DNA of 15,864 nucleotides, taken from the NCBI GenBank assembly GCA_038240015.1, contig JBBSEF010000066.1:1-15864 (forward strand), written 5' to 3'. Each line of letters starts with the position of its first letter. The stretch's first letter is position 1. The translations under genes and the position numbers were made by a program. Shown in pieces: positions 8,374-15,864 of the stretch. A model generated the notes under the pieces. The model saw only the letters and a program-made list of their open reading frames with translations. It had not been told where the DNA came from and did not search any database. This stretch comes from CAHJXF01 sp038240015 (GTDB taxonomy: Bacteria; Pseudomonadota; Gammaproteobacteria; Burkholderiales; Burkholderiaceae_D).

Positions 8374-8379
8374 TAAAAT
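8374..8379 (+). promoter_or_regulatory. Probable -10 box for the yhdP-nit-tldD run
   Basis: TAAAAT at 8374-8379, in the context CAGTTAAAATGCCC, matches 5 of 6 bases of the sigma-70 -10 consensus and is the most A/T-rich spot of the 161-bp glnE-yhdP gap. No -35 with a TTG core lies 16-18 bp upstream, so it would need an activator or be weak. Start of transcription here would leave a leader of about 110 bases before the ATG at 8496. Confidence 0.4.
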
Positions 8380-8446
8380 GCCCGGACAGAGGCGCTCTGC
8401 GTTCGGTCAGTCGAGGGAACCGTCCACGGTCCGTTCGCAGGATTCG

Positions 8447-8466
8447 CGCAGTATCGCCGCAGTATC
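8447..8466. repeat. Short direct repeat upstream of the yhdP-like gene
   Basis: CGCAGTATC occurs at 8447-8455 and 8458-8466, an 11-bp offset or one helical turn, ending 29 bp before the yhdP-like start codon. It lies downstream of the putative -10, so it could be a repressor site or chance. Nothing else points to a regulator. Confidence 0.3.
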
Positions 8467-8495
8467 CCATCGGCACGGGCCCAGGTTTCCAAGAC

Positions 8496-11400
8496 ATGCT
8501 TGATCGCGATAGCCCTGCCGAGGTCGGCGCGTATGCACATCCTGCAGCTCAGCCTGCAACGGTGTCCGCGCAGTCGGCGAAGACCTCGGGCCCCCCACGT
8601 TGGGGTTCGTGGATCTCGCATCATCTCGGCCAGATCGGCAACGCGTTCGCGATCATCCTGTTGATCGCGTGGATTGTGTTTGCGGCGCTGATCGTGACGC
8701 TGCGCTACGTCGTGTTGCCTCACGTCAACGACTATCGGGAGTCGATCGAAAAACTCGCGAGCCGCGCGCTCGGTGAATCGGTCAGGATCGGCGAGATCGA
8801 TGCGTCATGGCGCGGACTGCGGCCCACGCTCGCATTGCGCGCGGTGCGTATCGTCGATCGCGAAGGCAACAACGCGCTCGAGCTGCCGACGATACGCGCG
8901 ACGCTGTCGTGGGATTCGTTGGTGGTGATGGACCTGCGGCTCGCGTCTCTCGAGATCGACGGCCCCGACCTCGCGGTGCGGCGCGACGCCGAAGGCCAAC
9001 TGTTCATCGCGGGCTATCCGATTCGCAAGAAGGCGACGCCCGACAATCGCGCGGCCGAATGGATCCTCGCACAAAATGAAATTCGCATTCGACGCGCGCG
9101 CATCACCTGGCGAGACGAGCTGGCGAGCCCCGCCGCGATGTCGACCGCGCCAGCGACATCGACAGAAGGATCGCCAGCCGCCTCGGCTGCGGCGTCGACG
9201 GCCGTGTCCGGTGCGGCCGCAACGTCTGCAGCGCCACAGGCCGTTCGCGATCTCGCGTTTTCGAATGTCGACCTTGCATTGCTGCGATCCGGATGGCGGC
9301 ATCGCTTCGCGTTGCGCGCCTCGCCGCCAGAGGCGCTTGCCGCACCGATCGATATCGAGGCGGTGATCGATCATCCGCTGTTCGCGATGCGGCTTGCCGA
9401 ACCGGCGACCTGGCGCGGCGAGGTGTATGCGAACCTCGCCAGCCCCGACCTCGCACTGTGGCGCGCTTGGTTGCCGCTGCCCGATGCGATCGAGAGCGGG
9501 CGAGGACACTTGCGTGCGTGGCTGCGCTTCAACAGCGCATCCAATCCTGCGGGTCCGGTCGTGCAGCGATCCGTTGAAGATGGACAGCACGCCTTCCCCG
9601 CGGCGTTCGATCGCGTGGCCGACGTGACCGCCGACCTCGCGCTCGACGACGTCGCCGTTCATTGGAGCGCGGCCGAATCGGGATCCAGCAATCGCCTCGC
9701 GATGGCCGCGATCGATGGCCGCATCGCCGCTTCGCACACGCCGCAGTCGCAGAAATTGAGCGCCCGGAAGTTGGCGCTCCGTCCGCAGAGCGGCGCCGCA
9801 CTCGCGCCGACCGACCTCGACGTGGAACGCAAGTTCGGCGACAAGAAAGAAGACGAGTCGGGAAGCGCGCGCGCAGGCGCCGTCGACGTCGCGACGGTCA
9901 TCGGCCTGATACCGGTGAATGCGTTGCCGCCCCATGTTGCCGAGAAACTCGCCGCATATCGACCGCGCGGTACGCTCGATCAGCTCGCATACCAATGGAA
10001 CGGGCCGGTCGCATCGCCCGCGGCCTTTCAGTTCAGCACGCGCTTCGCACGACTCGCGATCGCAGCGCAGCCGCCGACCCCTGAAGCGATCAAGGCGGCC
10101 GCGCGCACGATCGTTACTCCCAACGGTCTGATAAGAAAGCCGAGGCCGGCGTTCGGCCAACCGGGCTTCGAGAATTTTTCGGGAACGATGAGCGCGACCC
10201 GCGCGACCGACGCCAGTGGCGCGACCACGCGTACGACCGTCAACGTGCGATCGGTCGATGCATCGGTGATGGCCCCGGGCCTCTTTGACGATCCGTTGCT
10301 CAAGTTCGCACGACTCGACGCCGATGTCGGCGTTCAGATGAAGGGAAGCGACGTCGAAGTGCGCGTGCAGAAAGCGGCGATCGAGAACCCCGACATCGCC
10401 GCGACCGCAGACCTGACGTTTCGCCGCGGGCCGCACAGCGGCAGCGAGGCCAAGGGATGGATCGATCTCGACGCACGTTTCTCGCGCGCCGATGTCGCGC
10501 GCGTGTCCCGCTATCTGCCGAACCTGATCGGCGAAAAGGCGCGGATCTATCTATCCAAGTCCTTGCTCTCGGGCAAGGTGACTGAAGCCAGCCTGCGCAT
10601 GCACGGCGCGCTCGAAAAACTCGACATGCGTGCGCAGCCCGACGCGCTTGCAAAGCCGAATCCTATTCTGCTGGCCAGCGCGCTTGCGACGGTGCGCGAC
10701 ACGGTGACCCCAAGCACGACCGGGCGCGCGGCGAGCAATTCCGCGCGCAATCCTGACCTGCAGGTCGGCCCCGACGAGAACGTATTCCACGCGATCGTCA
10801 AAGTGCAGGGCGCGACCTTTCTCTACGGACCCGCGAAGAGCGCCGAAGAAGTCGCGGCATCTCCCAACCACATCCCCGGAACGCCGGTGTTCGCATCGGT
10901 CGCATGGCCGGCCTTCGAGGACCTCGATGCCGAGATCGTGTTCGATCACGCGCACATGACGGTCACGGCACGATCTGCGCGCGTCTTCGGCTACAAGCTC
11001 AACGACGTGAAGGCCGAACTGCCGGCGCTCGCCGACCCGCAGCATGTCTTGCGCGTCGTGGGCAAAGGCAACGGGCCGCTGCAGGACCTGGTGCGCTTCG
11101 TCAACGCGAGTCCGATCGCGCGATGGACGCGACACGTCGCAGACAACACGCAGGCAACCGGCAACGCCGGGTTCGCACTCGCGCTCGATCTGCCGCTCAC
11201 GCACGCACGCGATGCCGAAGTCGCGGGCAGCATTCAATTGACCGGCAACGACATCGCGGTGAACGCGCTCGCCCCGCCGCTCAAGCGCTTGAACGGCCGC
11301 GTCGATTTCACCGACAAGCAACTCGCGATCGCGGGCGTCACCGGCCAGGCGCTCGGCGGTCCGATCCGCATCGATGCCGCGACCCGGAGCGATGGCTTCA

Positions 11401-13265
11401 TCGAACTCAATGCCGAAGGCACTCTCGAGGCGCGCACCCTTCGCGCGTCGGCTCGTGACGGCGATGCGAAGGACGCGGCGAAGGAAGCGATCGCAACGCC
11501 CGCTTCGATGATGATTCAACGCATCGCGCAACGTCTGGATGGCAGCGCGCGCTACAAGGCCGCGCTGCGCGTGAGGAGTAAGCGTCTTGCCGAGATGACT
11601 GCCGATGCGAACGCAGCCGCGGCGGCGACCGCGGTCGGAACACCGCCGCTCGTCAACAAGCCCGAACTCGTGATCGAATCGAATCTCGCGGGACTCGCGA
11701 TCGACCTGCCCGCGCCGCTTTCGAAATCCGCCGCGGAAACCTGGCCGCTCCGTATCGAACTGATACGCACCGGAGCGAGCAGTGTCGCCGGCGCCGCTCC
11801 ACGCGAGCTCGCGATCGACAGCGAAGAATTTCGCGTGTCGATCGCCGGCAAGCTCAGCGCAAGCATCGCCAGGCGTCTCAATCCGCAAGGCCAGTTCGCG
11901 GTGACGCGCGCCGCTTACGCGGTCGGCGACGAAGCGATCGCAACCGACGGCCCGCCCTCGGTTCGCGTCAATCTGCCTGGCCTCGACCTGGATGCGTGGC
12001 GCGACGTGATCCGGCAGATCGCAATTCCCAAGCCCGCATCGGCCGAACCTGCCGCGCCGAGCAACGTCGACCATCTGATTCCCGAACGCGTGAGCCTGAA
12101 GACGAAGACGCTGCATGTCGTCGGCCGCGACTTCAACAACGTTGCTTTCGACGCACAGCGGGTCGCGTCGGGATGGCAGGGCAATGTCGTCGCCGACCAA
12201 ATCGCAGGAAAACTTTCGTACAGCGACGTGTCGAACAAGGCGCCCACCAAGAGCGGCTTCGTCCCGGCCGCGGCCAGTCTCCTGGTGGCGCGCTTGAGCC
12301 GTCTCACGATCCCGAAATCGGAGTCGGGCGCAGGGCAGGTCGAGCGCGCGCTCGATGCGACGAAGCAGAAAGATTTTCCCGCCATCGATCTGGTCGCCGA
12401 TCGTTTCGAATTGCGCGGACGCTCGCTCGGGCGGCTCGAGGTGATTGCTGAAAATGTCGGGCGCGGAGACACGCGCGAATGGCAACTCGACAAACTGGTC
12501 CTGACGATGCCCGAGGCCAACTTCTCGGCCAAAGGCGTGTGGGGCCATGCGGGCTCGAGCGAAAACACCAGGCTCGATTTCGACCTCGAGGCGTCCAACG
12601 TGGGTGAGTTGCTCGATCGTTTCGGGATCGTCAAAACCATCAAGAACGGTTCCGCGAAGCTGTCGGGCGACGTCGCATGGAACGGCGGACCGACGGCGAT
12701 CGACTTCGCGTCGATGGAAGGGCGACTGAAGCTCGAAGCCGACAAGGGCCAGTTCTTGAAAGCCGATCCGGGCATCGCGAAGCTGCTCAACGTCTTGAGC
12801 TTGCAGAGTCTGCCGCGCCGCTTCCTGCTCGACTTCAGCGATGTGTTCGAAAAGGGATTCGCATTCGACTCGATCCGCGCCGACGCGACGATTGCGCGAG
12901 GCGTTGCCAGCACCGAAAACTTCAAGATGCGCGGTGTGCAGGCGACCGTGTTGATGTCGGGCAGCGCCGATCTCGAGCGCGAAACACAGAACCTGCACGT
13001 GCTGGTCTTGCCTGAAATCAATGCGGGCGCGGCTTCGCTCGGCGTCGCGTTGATCAACCCGGCGATCGGCCTCGCAACCTTCGCCGCGCAATATCTGTTC
13101 AAGGATCCGATCACGCGCGCGTTGACGCTCGAATACAATGTTACCGGTCCGTGGGCCAAGCCGAACCTCACCAAGATCGATCGTGCCGGCAACGAAACGC
13201 CCGTGCTCCCGCGCGCGAGCGCGGCACGCGATGCGCAGAATGCATCGACGACATCCGAGCAATGA
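8496..13265 (+). CDS. yhdP: YhdP-family AsmA-like envelope protein (TIGR02099 type)
   Basis: A 1589-residue bridge-type AsmA-like protein; E. coli YhdP has 1266. YhdP, with TamB and YdbH, moves phospholipids from the inner to the outer membrane. A cytosolic N-tail is followed by one membrane helix at about 48-74 (IGNAFAIILLIAWIVFAALI), then the family signature RYVVLPHVNDYRESIEKLAS and IGEIDASWRGLRPTLALRAV. The long middle is beta-strand-rich and includes DLDARFSRADVARVSRYLP before the central domain. The C-terminal AsmA-like part starts near 1430 with LNVLSLQSLPRRFLLDFSDV and includes GFAFDSIRADATI, SGSADLERETQNL and GAASLGVALINPAIGLATF. The extra length is mostly linker, notably an Ala/Ser/Thr run at 209-249 between two predicted strands. 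The ATG at 8496 is the first in frame near the membrane helix; its ribosome site is weak. The stop overlaps the next start (ATGA), so it heads an operon. The symbol is by family, not proven orthology. Confidence 0.88.
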   Translation: MLDRDSPAEVGAYAHPAAQPATVSAQSAKTSGPPRWGSWISHHLGQIGNAFAIILLIAWIVFAALIVTLRYVVLPHVNDYRESIEKLASRALGESVRIGEIDASWRGLRPTLALRAVRIVDREGNNALELPTIRATLSWDSLVVMDLRLASLEIDGPDLAVRRDAEGQLFIAGYPIRKKATPDNRAAEWILAQNEIRIRRARITWRDELASPAAMSTAPATSTEGSPAASAAASTAVSGAAATSAAPQAVRDLAFSNVDLALLRSGWRHRFALRASPPEALAAPIDIEAVIDHPLFAMRLAEPATWRGEVYANLASPDLALWRAWLPLPDAIESGRGHLRAWLRFNSASNPAGPVVQRSVEDGQHAFPAAFDRVADVTADLALDDVAVHWSAAESGSSNRLAMAAIDGRIAASHTPQSQKLSARKLALRPQSGAALAPTDLDVERKFGDKKEDESGSARAGAVDVATVIGLIPVNALPPHVAEKLAAYRPRGTLDQLAYQWNGPVASPAAFQFSTRFARLAIAAQPPTPEAIKAAARTIVTPNGLIRKPRPAFGQPGFENFSGTMSATRATDASGATTRTTVNVRSVDASVMAPGLFDDPLLKFARLDADVGVQMKGSDVEVRVQKAAIENPDIAATADLTFRRGPHSGSEAKGWIDLDARFSRADVARVSRYLPNLIGEKARIYLSKSLLSGKVTEASLRMHGALEKLDMRAQPDALAKPNPILLASALATVRDTVTPSTTGRAASNSARNPDLQVGPDENVFHAIVKVQGATFLYGPAKSAEEVAASPNHIPGTPVFASVAWPAFEDLDAEIVFDHAHMTVTARSARVFGYKLNDVKAELPALADPQHVLRVVGKGNGPLQDLVRFVNASPIARWTRHVADNTQATGNAGFALALDLPLTHARDAEVAGSIQLTGNDIAVNALAPPLKRLNGRVDFTDKQLAIAGVTGQALGGPIRIDAATRSDGFIELNAEGTLEARTLRASARDGDAKDAAKEAIATPASMMIQRIAQRLDGSARYKAALRVRSKRLAEMTADANAAAAATAVGTPPLVNKPELVIESNLAGLAIDLPAPLSKSAAETWPLRIELIRTGASSVAGAAPRELAIDSEEFRVSIAGKLSASIARRLNPQGQFAVTRAAYAVGDEAIATDGPPSVRVNLPGLDLDAWRDVIRQIAIPKPASAEPAAPSNVDHLIPERVSLKTKTLHVVGRDFNNVAFDAQRVASGWQGNVVADQIAGKLSYSDVSNKAPTKSGFVPAAASLLVARLSRLTIPKSESGAGQVERALDATKQKDFPAIDLVADRFELRGRSLGRLEVIAENVGRGDTREWQLDKLVLTMPEANFSAKGVWGHAGSSENTRLDFDLEASNVGELLDRFGIVKTIKNGSAKLSGDVAWNGGPTAIDFASMEGRLKLEADKGQFLKADPGIAKLLNVLSLQSLPRRFLLDFSDVFEKGFAFDSIRADATIARGVASTENFKMRGVQATVLMSGSADLERETQNLHVLVLPEINAGAASLGVALINPAIGLATFAAQYLFKDPITRALTLEYNVTGPWAKPNLTKIDRAGNETPVLPRASAARDAQNASTTSEQ

Positions 13266-14134
13266 CCGAACCCTTCGCGTCCCGTCACCTCCACATCGCA
13301 GCGATCCAGATGGTTTCGGGCGCATCGGTGGCCGCGAATCTGGAGACCGCGGGTCGATTGATCGCCGAAGCCGTCGATGCACGAGCCGAGTTGGTCGCCT
13401 TGCCCGAGTACTTCTGCCTGATGGGCATGAAGGACACCCACAAGGTCGCGGCACGTGAGCGCGTCGGTCACGGGCCGATCCAGGATTTTCTCGCGGACGC
13501 GGCGAAGCGGCATCGCATCTGGCTGATCGGGGGCACGCTGCCTATTGAAGCGGCCGAGGGCGCGACCGCGGGTGTGATCGATCATGCGGTGGAAAAAATT
13601 CTCAACACCAGCTTTGCGTTCGCACCCGATGGATCGGTCGCGGCGCGTTACGACAAGATTCATCTGTTCGGTTTCACGAAGGGCGCCGAGCATTACGACG
13701 AAGCGCGCACGATTGTCGCCGGCGCCGAGCCGGTCGCATTCAACGCGACGCTCGGCGACCAGCCGATCCGGGTGGGCCTGTCGATCTGCTACGACCTGCG
13801 CTTTCCCGAGCTCTATCGAAGTTTCGCAAATGAAGGCCATCCGGACTTGATGATCGTGCCCTCCGCCTTCACCTACACCACGGGCTCGGCGCATTGGGAA
13901 ATCCTGCTGCGCGCTCGCGCGATCGAGAACCAGTGCTATGTGCTCGCTCCCGCGCAAGGCGGTCGTCACGAAAACGGACGAAGGACCTGGGGCCACAGCA
14001 TGTTGATCGATCCCTGGGGCGTGATCGTGGCCGAGCGCGACGAAGGCGAAGGCGTGGTGATCGGAGCGATCGACCCGACCCGTCTTGCCGAAGTGCGAGA
14101 AAATCTGCCTGCGTTGAAGCATCGCGTCCTGTAG
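13262..14134 (+). CDS. Carbon-nitrogen hydrolase (nitrilase superfamily), probable deaminated glutathione amidase
   Basis: A 290-residue cytosolic amidase of the nitrilase superfamily. The Glu-Lys-Cys catalytic triad is complete: Glu49 in VALPEYF, Lys132 in RYDKIHLFGF and Cys176 in LSICYDLRFPELYR. The later block RTWGHSMLIDPWG (241-253) is typical of the Nit1/NIT branch, whose members hydrolyse deaminated glutathione, a side product of aminotransferases. That substrate is inferred from family resemblance; a general omega-amidase is the alternative. The stretch IEAAEGATAGVIDHAVEKIL (95-114) is slightly longer than usual. The ATG at 13262-13264 overlaps the yhdP stop by four bases, implying translational coupling; the frame is open for 37 codons upstream, but that part lies inside yhdP and carries no family sequence. 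tldD follows after 24 bp. Confidence 0.9.
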   Translation: MTEPFASRHLHIAAIQMVSGASVAANLETAGRLIAEAVDARAELVALPEYFCLMGMKDTHKVAARERVGHGPIQDFLADAAKRHRIWLIGGTLPIEAAEGATAGVIDHAVEKILNTSFAFAPDGSVAARYDKIHLFGFTKGAEHYDEARTIVAGAEPVAFNATLGDQPIRVGLSICYDLRFPELYRSFANEGHPDLMIVPSAFTYTTGSAHWEILLRARAIENQCYVLAPAQGGRHENGRRTWGHSMLIDPWGVIVAERDEGEGVVIGAIDPTRLAEVRENLPALKHRVL

Positions 14135-14158
14135 CTTCCTCCATCTACCTGAGCTTTC

Positions 14159-15697
14159 ATGAATCTGATCGAACCGCAACTCGCTGCACTCGCAACCGCC
14201 AAGGATTTGTTTCTCGCTCGCTATGGCCTGACCGAGCTCGACGTGTCGGCCGCGCTCGCCGAAATCTTTCGGCATCGCGTGGACTACGCCGATCTCTATT
14301 TTCAGTACGCGCGCTCGGAGTCGTGGAGTCTCGAGGAAGGCATCGTCAAGTCGGGCAGTTTCGATATCGAGGAAGGCGTCGGCGTGCGCGCGGTCACGGG
14401 CGACAAGCAGGCCTTCTCGTATTCCGACGACATCAGCCGCGACGCGCTGATGGCTGCGGCGCGCGCCACGCGCGGCATCGCGCGCCATGGCGCCGGGCGG
14501 GTGCGAGTGGGCGACAACGCATCGACATCGGGCGCGGCATCGAGTACGTCGGCGTCGAACTTGCGCGCGACGCCGCGCACGACGCTGTATTCACCGCTCG
14601 ATCCGCTCGCCTCGATCGACCCGGCTGAAAAGATCGCGCTGCTCGAACGCCTCGAACGCATGGCGCGTGCGCGCGACCCGCACGTAACCCACGTGATGGC
14701 TAATCTGGCGGGCACATACGAAGTCATGATGGTCGCCGCCTCGTCGCGCTTCGGCGGCGGTGCCACTCACGGAACGAATCGCGAACTTCTGGCCGCCGAC
14801 GTGCGTCCCCTGGTGCGGCTATCCGTGACCGTCATCGCCGAACGCGACGGTCGCCGCGAGCAAGGCTACGCGGGCGGCGGCGGCCGCTTCGGTTATGCAT
14901 ATTTCGATGACGACATGCTCGCTGCCTACGCGAACGAGGCGGTCGACCAGGCGCTCGTCAACCTCGACGCGCGCGCGGCGCCCGCGGGGCCGATGACGGT
15001 CGTGCTCGGGCCGGGATGGCCGGGCGTGTTGCTGCATGAAGCGATCGGCCACGGGCTCGAAGGCGACTTCAACCGCAAGGGATCGTCGGCATTCGCCGGT
15101 CGCATCGGCGAGCGAGTCGCCGCGCGCGGCATCACCATCGTCGACGACGGCACGCTGGCCGACCGTCGCGGATCGTTGAACGTCGATGACGAAGGCCATG
15201 CGACACAGTGCACGGTGCTGATCGAAGACGGCATCCTGAAGGGCTACATGCAGGACACGTTGAATGCGCGACTGATGAAGACCGGCGTGACCGGCAACGG
15301 CCGTCGCGAGTCGTATGCCAGCCTGCCGATGCCGCGCATGACCAACACCTACATGTTGAACGGCACGCGCGACCCGGGCGAGATCATCGCGTCGGTGAAG
15401 GACGGTCTGTACGCGGTCAACTTCGGCGGCGGACAGGTCGATATCACCAACGGCAAGTTCGTGTTCTCGGCGACCGAGGCCTATCGCATCGAGAACGGCA
15501 AGGTGACCTATCCGGTCAAGGGCGCGACCCTGATCGGCAACGGCCCCGATGCGTTGACGCGTGTGTCCATGATCGGCAACGACATGGCGCTCGATGCGGG
15601 CGTCGGCGTGTGCGGCAAGGAAGGCCAGAGCGTGCCGGTCGGCCTCGGACAGCCGACGCTGCGCATCGATGGAATCACGGTCGGCGGGACCGGCTGA
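14159..15697 (+). CDS. tldD: TldD metalloprotease subunit
   Basis: A 512-residue TldD (E. coli 481). With TldE/PmbA it forms a heterodimeric zinc protease that degrades small unfolded peptides; in E. coli it matures microcin B17 and degrades the CcdA antitoxin. The metal motif HEAIGHGLEGD is at 293-303 (His293, Glu294, His298), and Cys485 in GVGVCGKEGQ is the likely third ligand. Other family blocks are YADLYFQYARSESWSLEEGI (43-62), AADVRPLVRLSVTVI (212-226), GYAGGGGRFGY (236-246) and NFGGGQVDITNGKFVF (421-436). The excess over E. coli is explained by a Ser/Ala/Thr-rich insert at about 116-142 and a Gly-rich insert at about 195-209. The start matches the Burkholderia-type N-terminus, although no strong ribosome site precedes it. 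The TldE partner is not in this window. A palindrome overlaps the stop codon. Confidence 0.95.
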   Translation: MNLIEPQLAALATAKDLFLARYGLTELDVSAALAEIFRHRVDYADLYFQYARSESWSLEEGIVKSGSFDIEEGVGVRAVTGDKQAFSYSDDISRDALMAAARATRGIARHGAGRVRVGDNASTSGAASSTSASNLRATPRTTLYSPLDPLASIDPAEKIALLERLERMARARDPHVTHVMANLAGTYEVMMVAASSRFGGGATHGTNRELLAADVRPLVRLSVTVIAERDGRREQGYAGGGGRFGYAYFDDDMLAAYANEAVDQALVNLDARAAPAGPMTVVLGPGWPGVLLHEAIGHGLEGDFNRKGSSAFAGRIGERVAARGITIVDDGTLADRRGSLNVDDEGHATQCTVLIEDGILKGYMQDTLNARLMKTGVTGNGRRESYASLPMPRMTNTYMLNGTRDPGEIIASVKDGLYAVNFGGGQVDITNGKFVFSATEAYRIENGKVTYPVKGATLIGNGPDALTRVSMIGNDMALDAGVGVCGKEGQSVPVGLGQPTLRIDGITVGGTG

Positions 15698-15738
15698 CGC
15701 GCCGTCGTCCCCCGCTGCGCGGGAACGGCGGCAGTCAG
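15694..15738 (+). terminator. Palindrome over the tldD stop, possible terminator
   Basis: CTGAC at 15694-15698, which contains the tldD TGA, pairs with GTCAG at 15734-15738. Between them GTCGTCCCCCGC-TGC-GCGGGAACGGC forms an inner GC-rich stem with several internal mismatches. No U-run follows. The inner part resembles the stem-loop at 4335-4362 and the GTCATTCCCGC-type intergenic palindromes of betaproteobacteria. It separates tldD from the next gene. Confidence 0.5.
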
Positions 15739-15784
15739 CCCGCTTCCACGTAAACTGCGCGATCGTTTCCGGGAGCCCGCCTTC

Positions 15785-15864
15785 ATGAGCAAAAAGAAAA
15801 AACCCATCACGATCGAGGATCTGTGGGCTATGAAGCGCTTCGGCGCGCCTACGCTCTCGCCGGA
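15785..15864 (+). CDS. Probable S9-family (prolyl oligopeptidase-like) peptidase, N-terminal fragment
   Basis: Only 26 complete codons fit before the right edge. The peptide begins MSKKKKPITIEDLWAMKRFG and continues APTLSP. The pattern 'I-E-D-L-W-x-M-K-R-x-G-x-P-x-L-S-P' is the usual opening of the beta-propeller of S9 serine peptidases such as acylaminoacyl-peptidase and DPP-IV relatives. A Lys-rich start without a hydrophobic stretch suggests a cytosolic protein. GGGAG lies about 10 bases before the ATG. The catalytic domain lies outside the window, so the call rests on this opening motif alone. Confidence 0.55.
   Translation, partial: MSKKKKPITIEDLWAMKRFGAPTLSP

Noticed and set aside
10551..13454. 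A 967-codon open frame on the - strand opposite the yhdP-like gene
   Set aside because: The + strand frame carries clear YhdP/AsmA motifs throughout. The antisense frame is Arg-rich, has no recognisable domain and is open because of G/C-rich third codon positions.
11915..14488. An 857-codon - strand open frame opposite yhdP, nit and the start of tldD
   Set aside because: It runs across three real genes with intact motifs on the other strand and has no family features; it is a GC-bias shadow.

Overview
The window looks like chromosomal DNA of a GC-rich betaproteobacterium, most likely Burkholderiales. This rests on the coding bias (G/C-rich third positions), the PanC tail ending in RLIDNLEI, the close resemblance of the TldD N-terminus to Burkholderia-type TldD, and the co-oriented yhdP-like / nitrilase / tldD genes next to a divergent glnE. 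The species cannot be named from the sequence alone.

Layout. (1) Positions 1-178 hold the 3' end of panC (+ strand), missing from a start-to-stop scan because its start lies outside the window. (2) 211-731 (- strand) is a DinJ/YafQ-type type II toxin-antitoxin pair, antitoxin first, behind an AT-rich promoter that overlaps a palindromic operator candidate (758-774). (3) 732-1030 has no convincing gene. (4) 1031-4199 (- strand) holds a DUF1800 gene followed by a DUF1501 gene. Both products are exported, the latter with a twin-arginine motif. (5) 4373-4990 (- strand) encodes an exported protein made of two ~80-residue repeats, each with two degenerate EF-hand-like G-x-[V/L]-x-x-x-E motifs. Between it and glnE lies a 10-bp-periodic direct repeat that resembles an OmpR-family (RstA/CpxR-like) site. 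(6) 5170-8334 (- strand) is glnE, the two-headed adenylyltransferase/adenylyl-removase of glutamine synthetase. (7) From 8496 the + strand carries a tightly packed run: a giant YhdP/AsmA-like envelope protein, a nitrilase-superfamily amidase (ATGA overlap) and tldD (24-bp gap). (8) The window ends in the first 26 codons of a probable S9 peptidase.

How the genes fit together. yhdP, nit and tldD look co-transcribed from the glnE-yhdP intergenic region, but their known family roles (phospholipid transport to the outer membrane, clean-up of deaminated glutathione, peptide proteolysis) do not form one pathway. The DUF1800-DUF1501 pair is probably a functional unit of unknown activity in the envelope. 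The toxin-antitoxin pair looks like an accessory insertion between panC and the envelope genes.

Most of the window is ordinary core genome. The least explained parts are the EF-hand-like repeat protein with its upstream box, and the DUF1800-DUF1501 pair. Recurrent features are 12-bp in-frame tandem repeats and Ala/Ser/Thr-rich linkers that lengthen several otherwise conserved proteins, and a dispersed-type palindrome (GTCRTCCCC...GCGGGAACG) found twice. I see no CRISPR array, tRNA, rRNA, phage gene or transposase.
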